Shown piece after piece: positions 61,601 through 64,000 of a stretch of DNA of 64,000 nucleotides; position 1 is the stretch's first letter; every line of letters starts with the position of its first letter. The stretch covers positions 45,434,050 to 45,498,049 of the forward strand of contig CM055097.1 in the NCBI GenBank assembly GCA_029204225.1. The letters run 5' to 3'. Made by a program: the position numbers and the translations under genes. Below the pieces are notes generated by a model. The model did no database searches and was not told where the DNA came from. It saw nothing but the letters and a program-made list of their open reading frames with translations. This DNA comes from Diphasiastrum complanatum. Its lineage: Eukaryota > Streptophyta > Lycopodiopsida > Lycopodiales > Lycopodiaceae.

Positions 61601-63665
61601 ACATTCATAACTTGACGTATGCGCCTTAAGGGCCAATACGGACATTCCTGGCGCACCTATAGCCAGTTTTATGCACTTTTCAAAAGTCATATGTGTAGGC
61701 AAGAAATACCTGGATTTTTTGATTTTGTGGCCACACTCGCTTCCCATGCCTGACACTGCCTACTGCATCCCAATCATTAAATAGATGCTCGTAGAGTGCT
61801 CATATGCCTCGATCCGACGTGCATAAAATAATTTGCAACATTTTTCTTCTCCAGAGGGCGTGGGCCAAATGCAAAAAAATTGCAAATTTTTTTGTGTTCC
61901 GTATCGAGCGTTTCGGAAAGCTGGGCTGGCGGAACGCGTTCCACCAACAAAGCAGAAAGTCTGCTTTCAACATATCATTTTGCTAGACATTTGTGTGTGC
62001 TCTCCTCTATCATCTTTGTTTCTGTGTGGATCTTTACTTATAGATTTGTAATTGAGAAATTTTGCAAAGTGCATAACATAGGTGTTTCTAGCTCATATAG
62101 AGTTTCGGATTTAGGTTTTAGGTTTTGTGCACCGTAGGGCATTGTATTGAAGTTGTTTTTTATATTTTGTTTGCTATGTAATATTCAATCATTGTTTCTG
62201 CCTTCAAAAGGATATAGTTCGAGGTAGAGATGCTGGACATTGACAAATTACATGCCGGATGTTTCAAAAGGATATAGTTTGAGGTAGAATTGCTGGACAT
62301 TGACAAATTACCTGCCGGATGTTGCTGAGCTACAAAATAATGCTAAAGGCATGGAAGTGATTGTCTTTAAGCTTTTATTTTGAAAAAAAAGATCGGTATC
62401 ACTACGCCTTGCTGGGGAACCAAAAAAAATAAACAATTTCCAATTTTTATTCTCTCCGCATCCTTCCAGAATCGAAACCTCCTAATGTCAAGGAAGCGTG
62501 CAGAAATTTATTGTAGTCTGAGGAAGAAGCCTAGTAGGGACCTGTAAAGTCTGAACATTCTGCTATGATAATCAATCTCCTGAAAAAGTTTAAATCTAGA
62601 AGCCTCAATTAAACTCAAATACCTCAATAGTATGGAGTGCAATAGCATGTAATCCAGGTGGTGGTTTCTGGATGCTAGCTCAATGCTTGGTCCAATATCG
62701 AAAATTTCAGCTTCCCTACAAATGAGAGACTTTAGGTACCTATCAAGTAACTCATGCAGATTACAGTCAATGCTGCAAACTATATACAATGCAGATGATT
62801 CTGCATAAGTTTTGATGACACATTAACCAAAAATAGTGTGAAGTGTTTGAATGTTGAAGCAGTGATCATAACTTGTAGAAGTATTTGGCTTGTAGAAGTA
62901 TTTGGCTCTAGAGTCTATATACTGAGCTCATAATTTCAGGTGTACATGTTCCGGAAATGTTTCGTAAATGGTTTCTCTGAGTCCAACTTTGTACTCCCGG
63001 AAAAAATTATGCAATTCAGATCATTTACAAGAAATTAACTACATAGGGGAAGAGCAACATTCAGAAGAACACATGGTCTTTCTTTGAATAGATTTTTGAT
63101 ATCAAGCTAAACTGCAAGTCAAGATGCTCTTTATCAACATCATTTGAAGTTGAACTCAACAATGCTTTTGTGTCAAATGCCAGTGTAGAAGTATGCAGGG
63201 ATGTCCCAGATGATTCAGATGAGGTCTCTGAGATAGCAAATGCTGTGCCATTTGAATTTGGATTGAGAGGCAGGATAAGGATAACTACTCGTTGTTTATG
63301 GCTTGATGGAGGAAAGCTTGTAGAGGCATTGCAAAGAGCAGCTAATGCAGCTGTTGCAAGTTGCAGAAGAGATGCTGCACTTTTCACCGTTGAGCTTACA
63401 GTTAGCAGAATGCTTAGAAAAATTGTTCAAAAATATAGCAACAAAAGGCCAGAGGTGATTGTGATAGCCACAGAAAGCACTCGGTCTCGGAGAAATGTGT
63501 CATCTTTAAGTGGGGTTTCTACTGCTGGAAGAAGTCAAGTGAAAAATGTTGCAAAGAAGCCAATCGATGAAGTGATTCCAGATCGAGATATGTTGACTGA
63601 GGATATTGCTGCTGAAGTTGTAATAACAACTGCTATACAGTCTGAAAGCAGTGATCTGATTCCAG
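5444..63665 (+). CDS. RNJ: Plastid-type ribonuclease J, 15 visible exons, 3' end beyond the window
   Basis: Joined exons encode a metallo-beta-lactamase/beta-CASP nuclease of the plant RNase J family, known to act in the chloroplast as a 5'-to-3' exo- and endonuclease. In my numbering the motifs run in family order: IDAG (141-144), HGHEDH (179-184), THSIPD with His249, HTGDW with Asp271, SDSTN (302-306), TTGSQ (405-409), HTSGH (472-476) and PVHGE with His498. After these comes the C-terminal domain with RIRITTR. All metal-binding and beta-CASP residues are kept. Exons 2-14 join through GT-AG introns with matching phases and no stop, so the gene looks functional. About 745 codons are visible; the Arabidopsis protein has about 900, so the missing part should include the plant-specific C-terminal region. 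Introns are huge and full of transposons. Exon 1 is the least certain part. Confidence 0.9.
6340..6575. repeat. Cluster of TTCGAA palindromes inside the gypsy LTR
   Basis: About a dozen GATTCGAA, GGTTCGAA or TTCGAACC motifs, including the perfect palindromes CGGTTCGAACCG and GGCCGATTCGAATCGGC-like blocks. Spacing is irregular. Several can pair to form hairpins. Confidence 0.75.
6819..7382 (-). pseudogene. Gypsy integrase C-terminus with chromodomain-like end
   Basis: 187 codons. Reads [23 protein letters not shown] and [11 protein letters not shown], the GPY/F module of chromoviruses, then a chromodomain-like [15 protein letters not shown]. This identifies the element as a plant chromovirus. 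Confidence 0.85.
7384..7640 (-). pseudogene. Gypsy integrase core fragment
   Basis: Reads [14 protein letters not shown], then VSDRDPKF (catalytic Asp). After another frameshift it reads [14 protein letters not shown] near 7430-7390. The frame then stops where a deletion joins it to the C-terminal domain. Confidence 0.8.
7598..10171 (-). pseudogene. Gypsy pol: protease, RT, RNase H, start of integrase
   Basis: 857-codon open frame. Landmarks in order: [11 protein letters not shown] (protease active site), [20 protein letters not shown] and FLDDILIYS (reverse transcriptase), [15 protein letters not shown] (RNase H), then the HHCC zinc finger of integrase. The first codons come from the truncated LTR, so its ATG is a deletion product. 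A frameshift near 7640-7680 cuts it off from the integrase core, which continues as [14 protein letters not shown] at 7640 downwards. Confidence 0.88.
11356..11601 (+). repeat. Ty1/copia 5' LTR (246 bp)
   Basis: Begins TGTTAGAA and ends TTCTGACA, a near-perfect inverted end. It is followed at 11602 by TGGTATGAGAGC, a one-mismatch tRNA-iMet primer site. No 3' LTR is seen. Confidence 0.7.
11602..14314 (+). mobile_element. Decayed Ty1/copia internal region
   Basis: In order: gag start at 12180 ([20 protein letters not shown]); a zinc knuckle near 12870 that has lost a cysteine ([14 protein letters not shown]); protease [14 protein letters not shown] at about 13064, where the usual active-site DSGAS is DLGAS; the pre-integrase segment [12 protein letters not shown] at 13250; and an integrase core relic at 14030-14270 ([10 protein letters not shown] and [13 protein letters not shown]). 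Numerous stops and frameshifts. Reverse transcriptase is absent because the element is cut off by the gypsy LTR at 14315. Confidence 0.8.
14315..14781 (-). repeat. Ty3/gypsy LTR (467 bp), antisense
   Basis: TGTTACG at 14315 and CGTAACA at 14775-14781 form a 7-bp inverted end. Just inside, 14782-14798 is the complement of a polypurine tract (AAAGGGGGAGGGAA-like). This marks the 3' LTR of a minus-strand element, inserted into the copia relic to its left. Confidence 0.75.
14782..16440 (-). mobile_element. Rearranged Ty3/gypsy internal region
   Basis: Minus-strand RT pieces: [20 protein letters not shown] (16100-16010), [20 protein letters not shown] and [12 protein letters not shown] (15660-15500), and an RNase H lead-in to about 15331. 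On the plus strand, 15037-15300 reads [13 protein letters not shown] and [10 protein letters not shown], a gag-like segment. Opposite-strand gag and pol pieces show an internal inversion or a nested second element. Confidence 0.75.
16690..16706 (+). repeat. G17 run, possible polypurine tract
   Basis: A pure G run preceded by GATTGAAAAG and followed by A then TGTCAAGAC at 16708. A plus-strand 3' LTR could start there, but no matching LTR end was found. Confidence 0.35.
18131..18353 (+). CDS. RNJ: RNJ exon 2: start of metallo-beta-lactamase domain
   Basis: Encodes residues 75-148 plus two bases of codon 149. It contains the family signature [17 protein letters not shown] and the IDAG motif. 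The acceptor is gaacag at 18125-18130 and the donor gtaagt starts at 18354. Only one frame is open, and an in-frame TGA at 18124 shows that the exon cannot extend upstream of the acceptor. The segment before the signature ([15 protein letters not shown]) matches the conserved lead-in of plant RNase J. Confidence 0.92.
18800..19478 (+). mobile_element. LINE 3' end with stem-loop and (TC)n tail
   Basis: An open frame at 18865-19218 encodes an Asp-run followed by an Arg/His-rich segment ([10 protein letters not shown], then [13 protein letters not shown]). The same protein end occurs at 57085-57310. Both are followed by a shared 3' region ending ATGCCTTTTGGCATGGAAAA and TTAATAAAGCTT, then a TC array (19415-19478). 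ATGCC-TTTT-GGCAT forms a 5-bp hairpin and AATAAA could be the poly(A) signal. The 5' part is missing, as is usual for LINE insertions. Confidence 0.75.
19490..19696. repeat. GGACGCGTCC-rich block
   Basis: GC-rich stretch with repeated GACGCGTCC palindromes (about 19562, 19602 and 19638) and related GCGTCC motifs. It looks like the subterminal repeats of a DNA transposon, perhaps a separate one beside the hAT element. No coding sequence. Confidence 0.45.
19697..19752 (+). repeat. (AT)28 microsatellite
   Basis: Directly abuts the left end of the hAT element at 19753. An AT array also abuts its right end at 25353. Confidence 0.95.
20124..21833 (+). pseudogene. hAT transposase, exon 1 (BED finger, DUF659, part of C-terminal domain)
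   Basis: From ATG 20124 an open frame of 505 codons reads CRYC and LKGHLLG (a BED-like zinc finger, residues about 33-52), a Pro/Ser-rich linker, then [35 protein letters not shown] and [12 protein letters not shown] (DUF659 RNase-H-like core). It stops at 21641. The hAT C-terminal motif ([19 protein letters not shown]) resumes in another frame at 21682. The region usually between them is missing, so this copy is internally deleted. The exon end at 21833 is inferred from a donor (gcag|gtgata). Confidence 0.8.
21936..23465 (+). pseudogene. hAT transposase, C-terminal exon: coiled coil, proline-rich region, AT-hooks
   Basis: A cgttgcag-type acceptor at 21935 joins TKISDLERQ to the first exon. 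The frame has Glu/Arg-rich heptads, one TAG near 22119 and another near 22392, and then a clean 313-codon stretch at 22524-23465. It contains three 24-bp repeats (GAQDDSEV type, about 22440-22505), a long Pro-rich region, and two AT-hook-like motifs ([14 protein letters not shown] and [10 protein letters not shown]). AT-hooks bind the minor groove of AT-rich DNA. The homologous part in copy 2 is 29122-29699. Confidence 0.65.
23987..24352 (-). pseudogene. Opposite-strand accessory ORF of the hAT element, copy 1
   Basis: Minus-strand frame starting [20 protein letters not shown] and ending EGEESVEDQ, about 121 codons. It is highly charged and helix-rich, with a conserved middle block [19 protein letters not shown]. 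Two in-frame stops (TGA, TAG) lie near codons 40 and 44; both are C-to-T changes relative to copy 2. There are no frameshifts against copy 2. I do not recognise the family. It resembles no transposase and may be a small helper protein. Confidence 0.6.
24490..25345 (+). repeat. Duplicated hAT right-end block with 86-bp repeats
   Basis: Two copies of a block of about 400-450 bp, each starting GAAAATGC and then CAATGGCATTGTGAGTGCC, and ending in a GGTACCG cluster. Within them a unit of about 86 bp beginning CATGTGCCT(C/T)TGTAC recurs at about 24573, 24659 and 25020. Confidence 0.75.
25353..25374 (+). repeat. (AT)11 between two hAT ends
   Basis: Separates the right end of hAT copy 1 from the left end of copy 2. 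Confidence 0.95.
25375..25448 (+). mobile_element. hAT copy 2, left terminal fragment
   Basis: Begins CATAGGTCC and matches about the first 74 bp of copy 1 in the same orientation, including the GGTACCGCGG repeats. It breaks off at TACCGG, where gypsy sequence starts. Confidence 0.75.
25912..26773 (-). pseudogene. Gypsy integrase C-terminus and chromodomain
   Basis: Two overlapping frames joined by a frameshift near 26450-26600. 26773-26435 reads [14 protein letters not shown] and WAEYSYN-type sequence of the integrase core. 26628-25912 reads [27 protein letters not shown] and CDVFHVSLL (GPY/F module), then [17 protein letters not shown] (chromodomain). Confidence 0.85.
26780..28396 (-). pseudogene. 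Gypsy RT, RNase H and integrase N-terminus
   Basis: 538 codons. [20 protein letters not shown] and [11 protein letters not shown] (RT), [16 protein letters not shown] (RNase H), HHCC finger with [10 protein letters not shown], then [11 protein letters not shown] and SDRDSKFTS (integrase Asp residues). Ends at a stop after [11 protein letters not shown], where the core continues in the 26773 frame. Confidence 0.88.
28443..29150 (-). pseudogene. Gypsy protease end and RT N-terminus, fused to hAT sequence
   Basis: 28928-28443 reads [19 protein letters not shown] (RT start). 29150-28932 reads [17 protein letters not shown] (protease end). The first dozen codons of the latter frame come from hAT copy 2, so its start is chimeric. 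Stops and a frameshift near 28440 separate the pieces. Confidence 0.8.
29122..30541 (+). mobile_element. hAT copy 2, right part
   Basis: Matches copy 1 from about 22912 to 24600: proline-rich and AT-hook coding sequence (29122-29699, with TAG at 29437), then the antisense frame, then the CATGTGCC repeat zone. No terminal inverted repeat is found at the right, so this end is truncated. Confidence 0.8.
29964..30329 (-). pseudogene. Opposite-strand accessory ORF of the hAT element, copy 2
   Basis: Starts [20 protein letters not shown] and stays open for 103 codons to a TGA near 30018, after which the frame continues to EGEEFVEDP. It is a homologue of the minus-strand frame at 23987-24352, about 90% identical by eye. 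The middle is Pro-rich ([16 protein letters not shown]), followed by the same [13 protein letters not shown] block and an Ala/Arg-rich helix. Function unknown. Confidence 0.6.
31512..31635 (+). CDS. RNJ: RNJ exon 3: HGHEDH zinc-binding motif
   Basis: Follows an acceptor gagcag (31506-31511) after a 13.2-kb intron. The first base completes the split Asp codon from exon 2, giving [11 protein letters not shown]. The exon contains [13 protein letters not shown], the catalytic two-metal motif of the metallo-beta-lactamase fold (His179, His181, Asp183, His184). Donor gtatat at 31636. Confidence 0.95.
32809..34052 (+). repeat. Ty1/copia 5' LTR (1244 bp)
   Basis: Begins TGTTGGAAA and ends TTTCCAACA, a perfect 9-bp inverted end, followed by a tRNA-iMet primer site at 34054-34065. 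An 85-bp tandem duplication lies at about 33154-33330, each unit containing CAAGGCAATG and GTGAGTCAACCTTACG-like sequence. No 3' LTR is found. Confidence 0.85.
34054..36520 (+). mobile_element. Ty1/copia internal region, 3'-truncated
   Basis: Gag pieces at 34160-34890 ([15 protein letters not shown] and [18 protein letters not shown]). Protease [15 protein letters not shown] at 35070. Pre-integrase [18 protein letters not shown] at 35250. Integrase at 35456-36199 with [18 protein letters not shown] and [14 protein letters not shown] (D, D, E). Stops at 34249, 35115 and 36198 disable it. The sequence ends before reverse transcriptase. Confidence 0.85.
35456..36199 (+). pseudogene. Copia integrase, 247 codons
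   Basis: The longest clean frame of this element. Contains all three catalytic acidic residues of a retroviral-type integrase (Asp in HSDF, Asp in RTDGGGEY, Glu in GIAERKN) and the C-terminal LKIFGC motif. A stop at 36198 separates it from the conserved [18 protein letters not shown] that follows. Confidence 0.85.
40240..40296 (+). CDS. RNJ: RNJ exon 4 (19 codons)
   Basis: Micro-exon encoding [19 protein letters not shown], residues 191-209, the usual continuation after ALPW in plant RNase J. Acceptor gagcag ends at 40239 and donor gtagct starts at 40297. It is flanked by introns of 8.6 kb and 1.0 kb, so it is easily missed by gene finders. Confidence 0.93.
40297..41304 (+). other. RNJ intron 4 (1.0 kb)
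   Basis: Plain AT-rich intron, no embedded element seen. Confidence 0.9.
41305..41496 (+). CDS. RNJ: RNJ exon 5: THSIPD and HTGDW motifs
   Basis: 64 codons, residues 210-273, from LIKKRL to HTGDWK. Carries metallo-beta-lactamase motif III (His249 in THSIPD) and motif IV (Asp271 in GDW). Acceptor gagcag ends at 41304; donor gtatgt starts at 41497. The reading frame stays open upstream into the intron, so an open-frame predictor would start it too early. Confidence 0.95.
41667..41744 (+). CDS. RNJ: RNJ exon 6
   Basis: 26 codons, residues 274-299, ending in [11 protein letters not shown]. This is the link into the beta-CASP domain. Acceptor tggcag ends at 41666; donor gtgagc starts at 41745. 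The preceding intron is only 170 bp. Confidence 0.94.
42815..43980 (-). mobile_element. LINE fragment: endonuclease end and reverse transcriptase, antisense
   Basis: 42815-43405 on the minus strand reads [53 protein letters not shown] and [15 protein letters not shown], the N-terminal half of a non-LTR reverse transcriptase. Up-element pieces to about 43980 resemble the end of the endonuclease domain ([13 protein letters not shown]). It stops abruptly at FSTNI. The plus-strand copy at 55850 is the same family. Confidence 0.82.
44000..44620 (-). mobile_element. Ty3/gypsy 3' end with chromodomain, antisense
   Basis: 44371-44565 reads [20 protein letters not shown], a chromodomain C-terminus of a gypsy polyprotein, ending at a stop. 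44000-44340 beyond it, with TATATATAAGAG at about 44164, is likely LTR sequence. The rest of the element is missing. Confidence 0.65.
44695..45357. mobile_element. hAT-type MITE (663 bp) with 8-bp target duplication
   Basis: Terminal inverted repeats CATAGATGCC...GGCATCTATG are flanked by a perfect 8-bp direct repeat CTTAGAAG (44687-44694 and 45358-45365). That is the hAT signature. Subterminal AAACGCGTTTC palindromes occur at both ends. The interior has an A21-type run and a G/C-rich block (about 44930-45020) of alternating G-runs and C-runs able to form hairpins or quadruplexes. No transposase, so it is non-autonomous. Its ends resemble those of the larger hAT at 19753 (CATAGGTCC). Confidence 0.9.
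46457..46639 (+). CDS. RNJ: RNJ exon 7: SDSTN motif, beta-CASP start
   Basis: 61 codons, residues 300-360. Begins MMSDSTNVL (beta-CASP motif A, Asp303) and includes [12 protein letters not shown], typical of RNase J. Acceptor attag ends at 46456; donor gtatca starts at 46640. The leading Met codons are internal, not a gene start. Confidence 0.95.
46640..47893 (+). other. RNJ intron 7 (1.25 kb)
   Basis: AT-rich intron, no element recognised. Confidence 0.9.
47894..47974 (+). CDS. RNJ: RNJ exon 8
   Basis: 27 codons, residues 361-387, with [18 protein letters not shown]. This continues the beta-CASP domain directly from RKL at the end of exon 7. Acceptor cacag ends at 47893; donor gtaaga starts at 47975. 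The end (HPTCL) differs from the more usual DPSSL-type sequence but keeps length and frame. Confidence 0.92.
47975..48847 (+). other. RNJ intron 8 (0.9 kb)
   Basis: AT-rich intron, no element recognised. Confidence 0.9.
48848..48913 (+). CDS. RNJ: RNJ exon 9: TTGSQ motif
   Basis: 22 codons, residues 388-409, with [14 protein letters not shown], a hallmark of the beta-CASP domain. Acceptor tgcag ends at 48847; donor gtacta starts at 48914. The next intron is only 144 bp. Confidence 0.94.
49058..49150 (+). CDS. RNJ: RNJ exon 10
   Basis: 31 codons, residues 410-440, [19 protein letters not shown] onwards to ILYSAK. Strongly conserved in plant and bacterial RNase J. Acceptor tgcag ends at 49057; donor gtaatt starts at 49151. 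Confidence 0.94.
49151..50439 (+). other. RNJ intron 10 (1.3 kb)
   Basis: AT-rich intron, no element recognised. Confidence 0.9.
50440..50565 (+). CDS. RNJ: RNJ exon 11: HTSGH motif
   Basis: 42 codons, residues 441-482, from MIPGNETRV to YREEL. Contains LHTSGHG with the beta-CASP motif B histidine (His476). Acceptor gacag ends at 50439; donor gtacta starts at 50566. Confidence 0.95.
50566..53505 (+). other. RNJ intron 11 (2.9 kb)
   Basis: Mostly plain intron. Carries gypsy integrase relics at 51540-51900. An antisense 110-codon open frame at 51904-52236 has no recognised domain. Confidence 0.85.
51540..51900 (-). mobile_element. Gypsy integrase relic, with an inverted piece
   Basis: The minus strand at about 51780-51600 reads [20 protein letters not shown] then [14 protein letters not shown], matching the SDR-KF and HPQTDGQTERVNQ parts of a gypsy integrase. 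The plus strand at about 51860-51900 reads [14 protein letters not shown], which belongs just upstream in the same protein. The opposite orientation implies an inversion. Confidence 0.6.
53506..53619 (+). CDS. RNJ: RNJ exon 12: PVHGE motif
   Basis: 38 codons, residues 483-520. Contains [11 protein letters not shown] with motif C His498, and ends GIRHTT. Acceptor ttcag ends at 53505; donor gtatgc starts at 53620. Confidence 0.95.
53900..53995 (+). CDS. RNJ: RNJ exon 13
   Basis: 32 codons, residues 521-552, [20 protein letters not shown] onwards. This region follows the beta-CASP domain and returns to the beta-lactamase fold. Acceptor gtag ends at 53899; donor gtacaa starts at 53996. Confidence 0.94.
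53996..55376 (+). other. RNJ intron 13 (1.4 kb)
   Basis: AT-rich intron, no element recognised. Confidence 0.9.
55377..55474 (+). CDS. RNJ: RNJ exon 14
   Basis: 32 codons plus two bases, residues 553-584 and the split Ser585. Sequence [16 protein letters not shown] through GIIFV. Acceptor tgcag ends at 55376. The donor is at 55475 (ttag|gtataat), leaving AG for the next exon after a 7.7-kb intron. Confidence 0.92.
55850..57606 (+). mobile_element. LINE, ORF2 fragment joined to 3' end with (TC)n tail
   Basis: 55873-56622 reads [20 protein letters not shown] and [12 protein letters not shown], the segment before RT. 56580-57080 in broken frames reads [28 protein letters not shown] and [20 protein letters not shown], the RT core. 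At about 57080 it jumps to the Asp/His/Arg-rich C-terminal end also seen at 18865, so part of ORF2 is deleted. It ends with the hairpin, AATAAA and a TC array (57515-57606). Confidence 0.8.
57607..58680 (+). mobile_element. LINE-derived unit with ORF1-like sequence and (TTC)n(TC)n tail
   Basis: Starts directly after a TC array. The coding part begins at [18 protein letters not shown] (57722). After a frameshift it gives a Pro/Ser-rich stretch, then a coiled-coil segment [19 protein letters not shown] (to 58207). After a second disruption it reads [27 protein letters not shown]. The LDEDLT-type end is typical of ORF1 proteins of non-LTR elements. The 3' end carries the same hairpin (GCCTTTTGGCATGG), AATAAA and a tail of TTC then TC. 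No ORF2 is present. Confidence 0.65.
58790..61100 (-). mobile_element. Decayed hAT transposase, antisense
   Basis: 60832-60443 is a first-exon part like that of the 20124 gene ([20 protein letters not shown], then AIRTCLL). 60316-60088 reads [15 protein letters not shown] and [10 protein letters not shown] (DUF659 core). About 60080-59950 reads [12 protein letters not shown]. About 59490-59440 reads [13 protein letters not shown], the hAT C-terminal W motif. [13 protein letters not shown]-like end lies near 59270. Stops, frameshifts and an internal deletion make it inactive. Terminal inverted repeats were not located. Confidence 0.7.
61248..61700 (+). repeat. Tandem repeat of about 152-156 bp, nearly three units
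   Basis: Units start near 61248, 61404 and 61556 with CATTT(C/A)A(C/A)AAATTA. Each carries TGACATTCA-like and GACATTC(A/C)TGGC motifs. They may be subterminal repeats of the neighbouring antisense hAT element. Confidence 0.75.
62203..62320 (+). repeat. Tandem duplication, 60-bp unit
   Basis: Units start at 62203 and 62263 (TTCAAAAGGATATAGTT) and differ at only a few positions. Confidence 0.9.
63184..63665 (+). CDS. RNJ: RNJ exon 15: C-terminal RNase J domain
   Basis: 160 codons plus one base, to about residue 745. I chose acceptor tgccag (ends 63183) because T completes the Ser codon left by exon 14 and gives SVEVCR, which fits the conserved S-M-E-I-x-R start of this region. Downstream are [13 protein letters not shown], a helix like the family's dimerisation domain, and [15 protein letters not shown]. 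The donor is probably ccag|gtacag at 63666. The frame stays open to 63772, but that tail does not look conserved. Alternative acceptors in the same phase lie at 63124 and 63199. Confidence 0.82.
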
Positions 63666-64000
63666 GTACAGATCATCTATCTTTTGTGCATGACCTAGCA
63701 GTTCCTTGTTTTTTCCTCTCATGTGCAAGTAAAGTTAGTCTGACAAAATTTATCCCCAGCTATTTGCCATGAAGAGCACGACAGCTTTGATTAGAACACG
63801 CCCAACTGCTTATTTCAATGTGGAATATGGATCATCTTTGTGGCATGTCCCCTGCCAAGTTGTTATGAAATGCAAGTCAATAGTGAAGTACTGACGAGCA
63901 CAATCAGCTTATCTTTTAAACCCTTTGAGCTGTAGTGGAAGATCAATGAATGGGCTCTTTTGTGTGTTATTGGATTTCATTAAAATTCTTCGTTAAAAAT
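63666..64000 (+). other. Start of RNJ intron 15
   Basis: Begins GTACAG. No further exon is recognised before the window ends. An open tail to 63772 is read-through from exon 15. Confidence 0.7.

Larger units (their letters stand above)
55475..63183 (+). other. RNJ intron 14 (7.7 kb)
   Basis: Contains two LINE pieces, an antisense hAT relic and tandem repeats, each listed. 55475-55850, 61780-62200 and 62330-63183 show nothing else, apart from a doubled 17-bp TTGTAGAAGTATTTGGC at about 62874-62907. Confidence 0.88.

Noticed and set aside
63061-63387. Antisense 108-codon frame over exon 15
   Set aside because: Shadow of the conserved RNJ exon on the + strand.

Overview
This window is eukaryotic, from a vascular plant with a very large, repeat-filled genome; long introns packed with old and young transposons suggest a gymnosperm or fern, but the sequence alone does not settle which. 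Almost all of it belongs to one nuclear gene on the + strand, a plastid-type ribonuclease J (RNJ). Fifteen coding exons can be placed, from a probable first exon at 5444 to 63665. They give about 745 codons in one continuous frame, and the 3' end lies beyond the window. Coding exons total about 2.2 kb of a locus longer than 58 kb. Visible introns run from 144 bp to 13.2 kb.

Layout: 1-5340 is upstream DNA built of degenerate LTR-retrotransposon pieces, a CT microsatellite and a 139-bp tandem duplication. 5340-5666 is a CpG- and GAGA-rich leader with exon 1, which reads like a chloroplast transit peptide. Intron 1 (5667-18130) holds an internally deleted Ty3/gypsy element (minus), a decayed Ty1/copia element (plus) with a 246-bp LTR, and a second gypsy element (minus) with a 467-bp LTR. 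Exon 2 (18131-18353) opens the metallo-beta-lactamase domain. Intron 2 (18354-31511) holds a LINE 3' end with a TC tail, a 5.6-kb hAT transposon inside a TA repeat, and a second broken hAT copy interrupted by a chromodomain gypsy element (minus). Exon 3 carries the HGHEDH metal-binding motif. Intron 3 (31636-40239) holds a copia element with a well-defined 1.24-kb 5' LTR. Exons 4-14 lie between 40240 and 55474. Intron 6 contains an antisense LINE reverse transcriptase, a gypsy chromodomain end, and a 663-bp hAT-type MITE with a perfect 8-bp target duplication. Intron 11 has small gypsy integrase relics. Intron 14 (55475-63183) contains two LINE pieces with TC tails, a decayed antisense hAT transposase and satellite-like repeats. 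Exon 15 (63184-63665) encodes the C-terminal RNase J domain.

The cellular function here is chloroplast RNA processing: plastid RNase J is known to trim 5' ends and remove antisense RNA. Everything else visible is mobile DNA living in that gene's introns. The least familiar mobile system is the hAT family. It carries a BED/DUF659 transposase with a spliced proline-rich, AT-hook C-terminus, plus a conserved opposite-strand reading frame of about 120 codons. That frame is present in two copies which carry different stop codons and no frameshifts.
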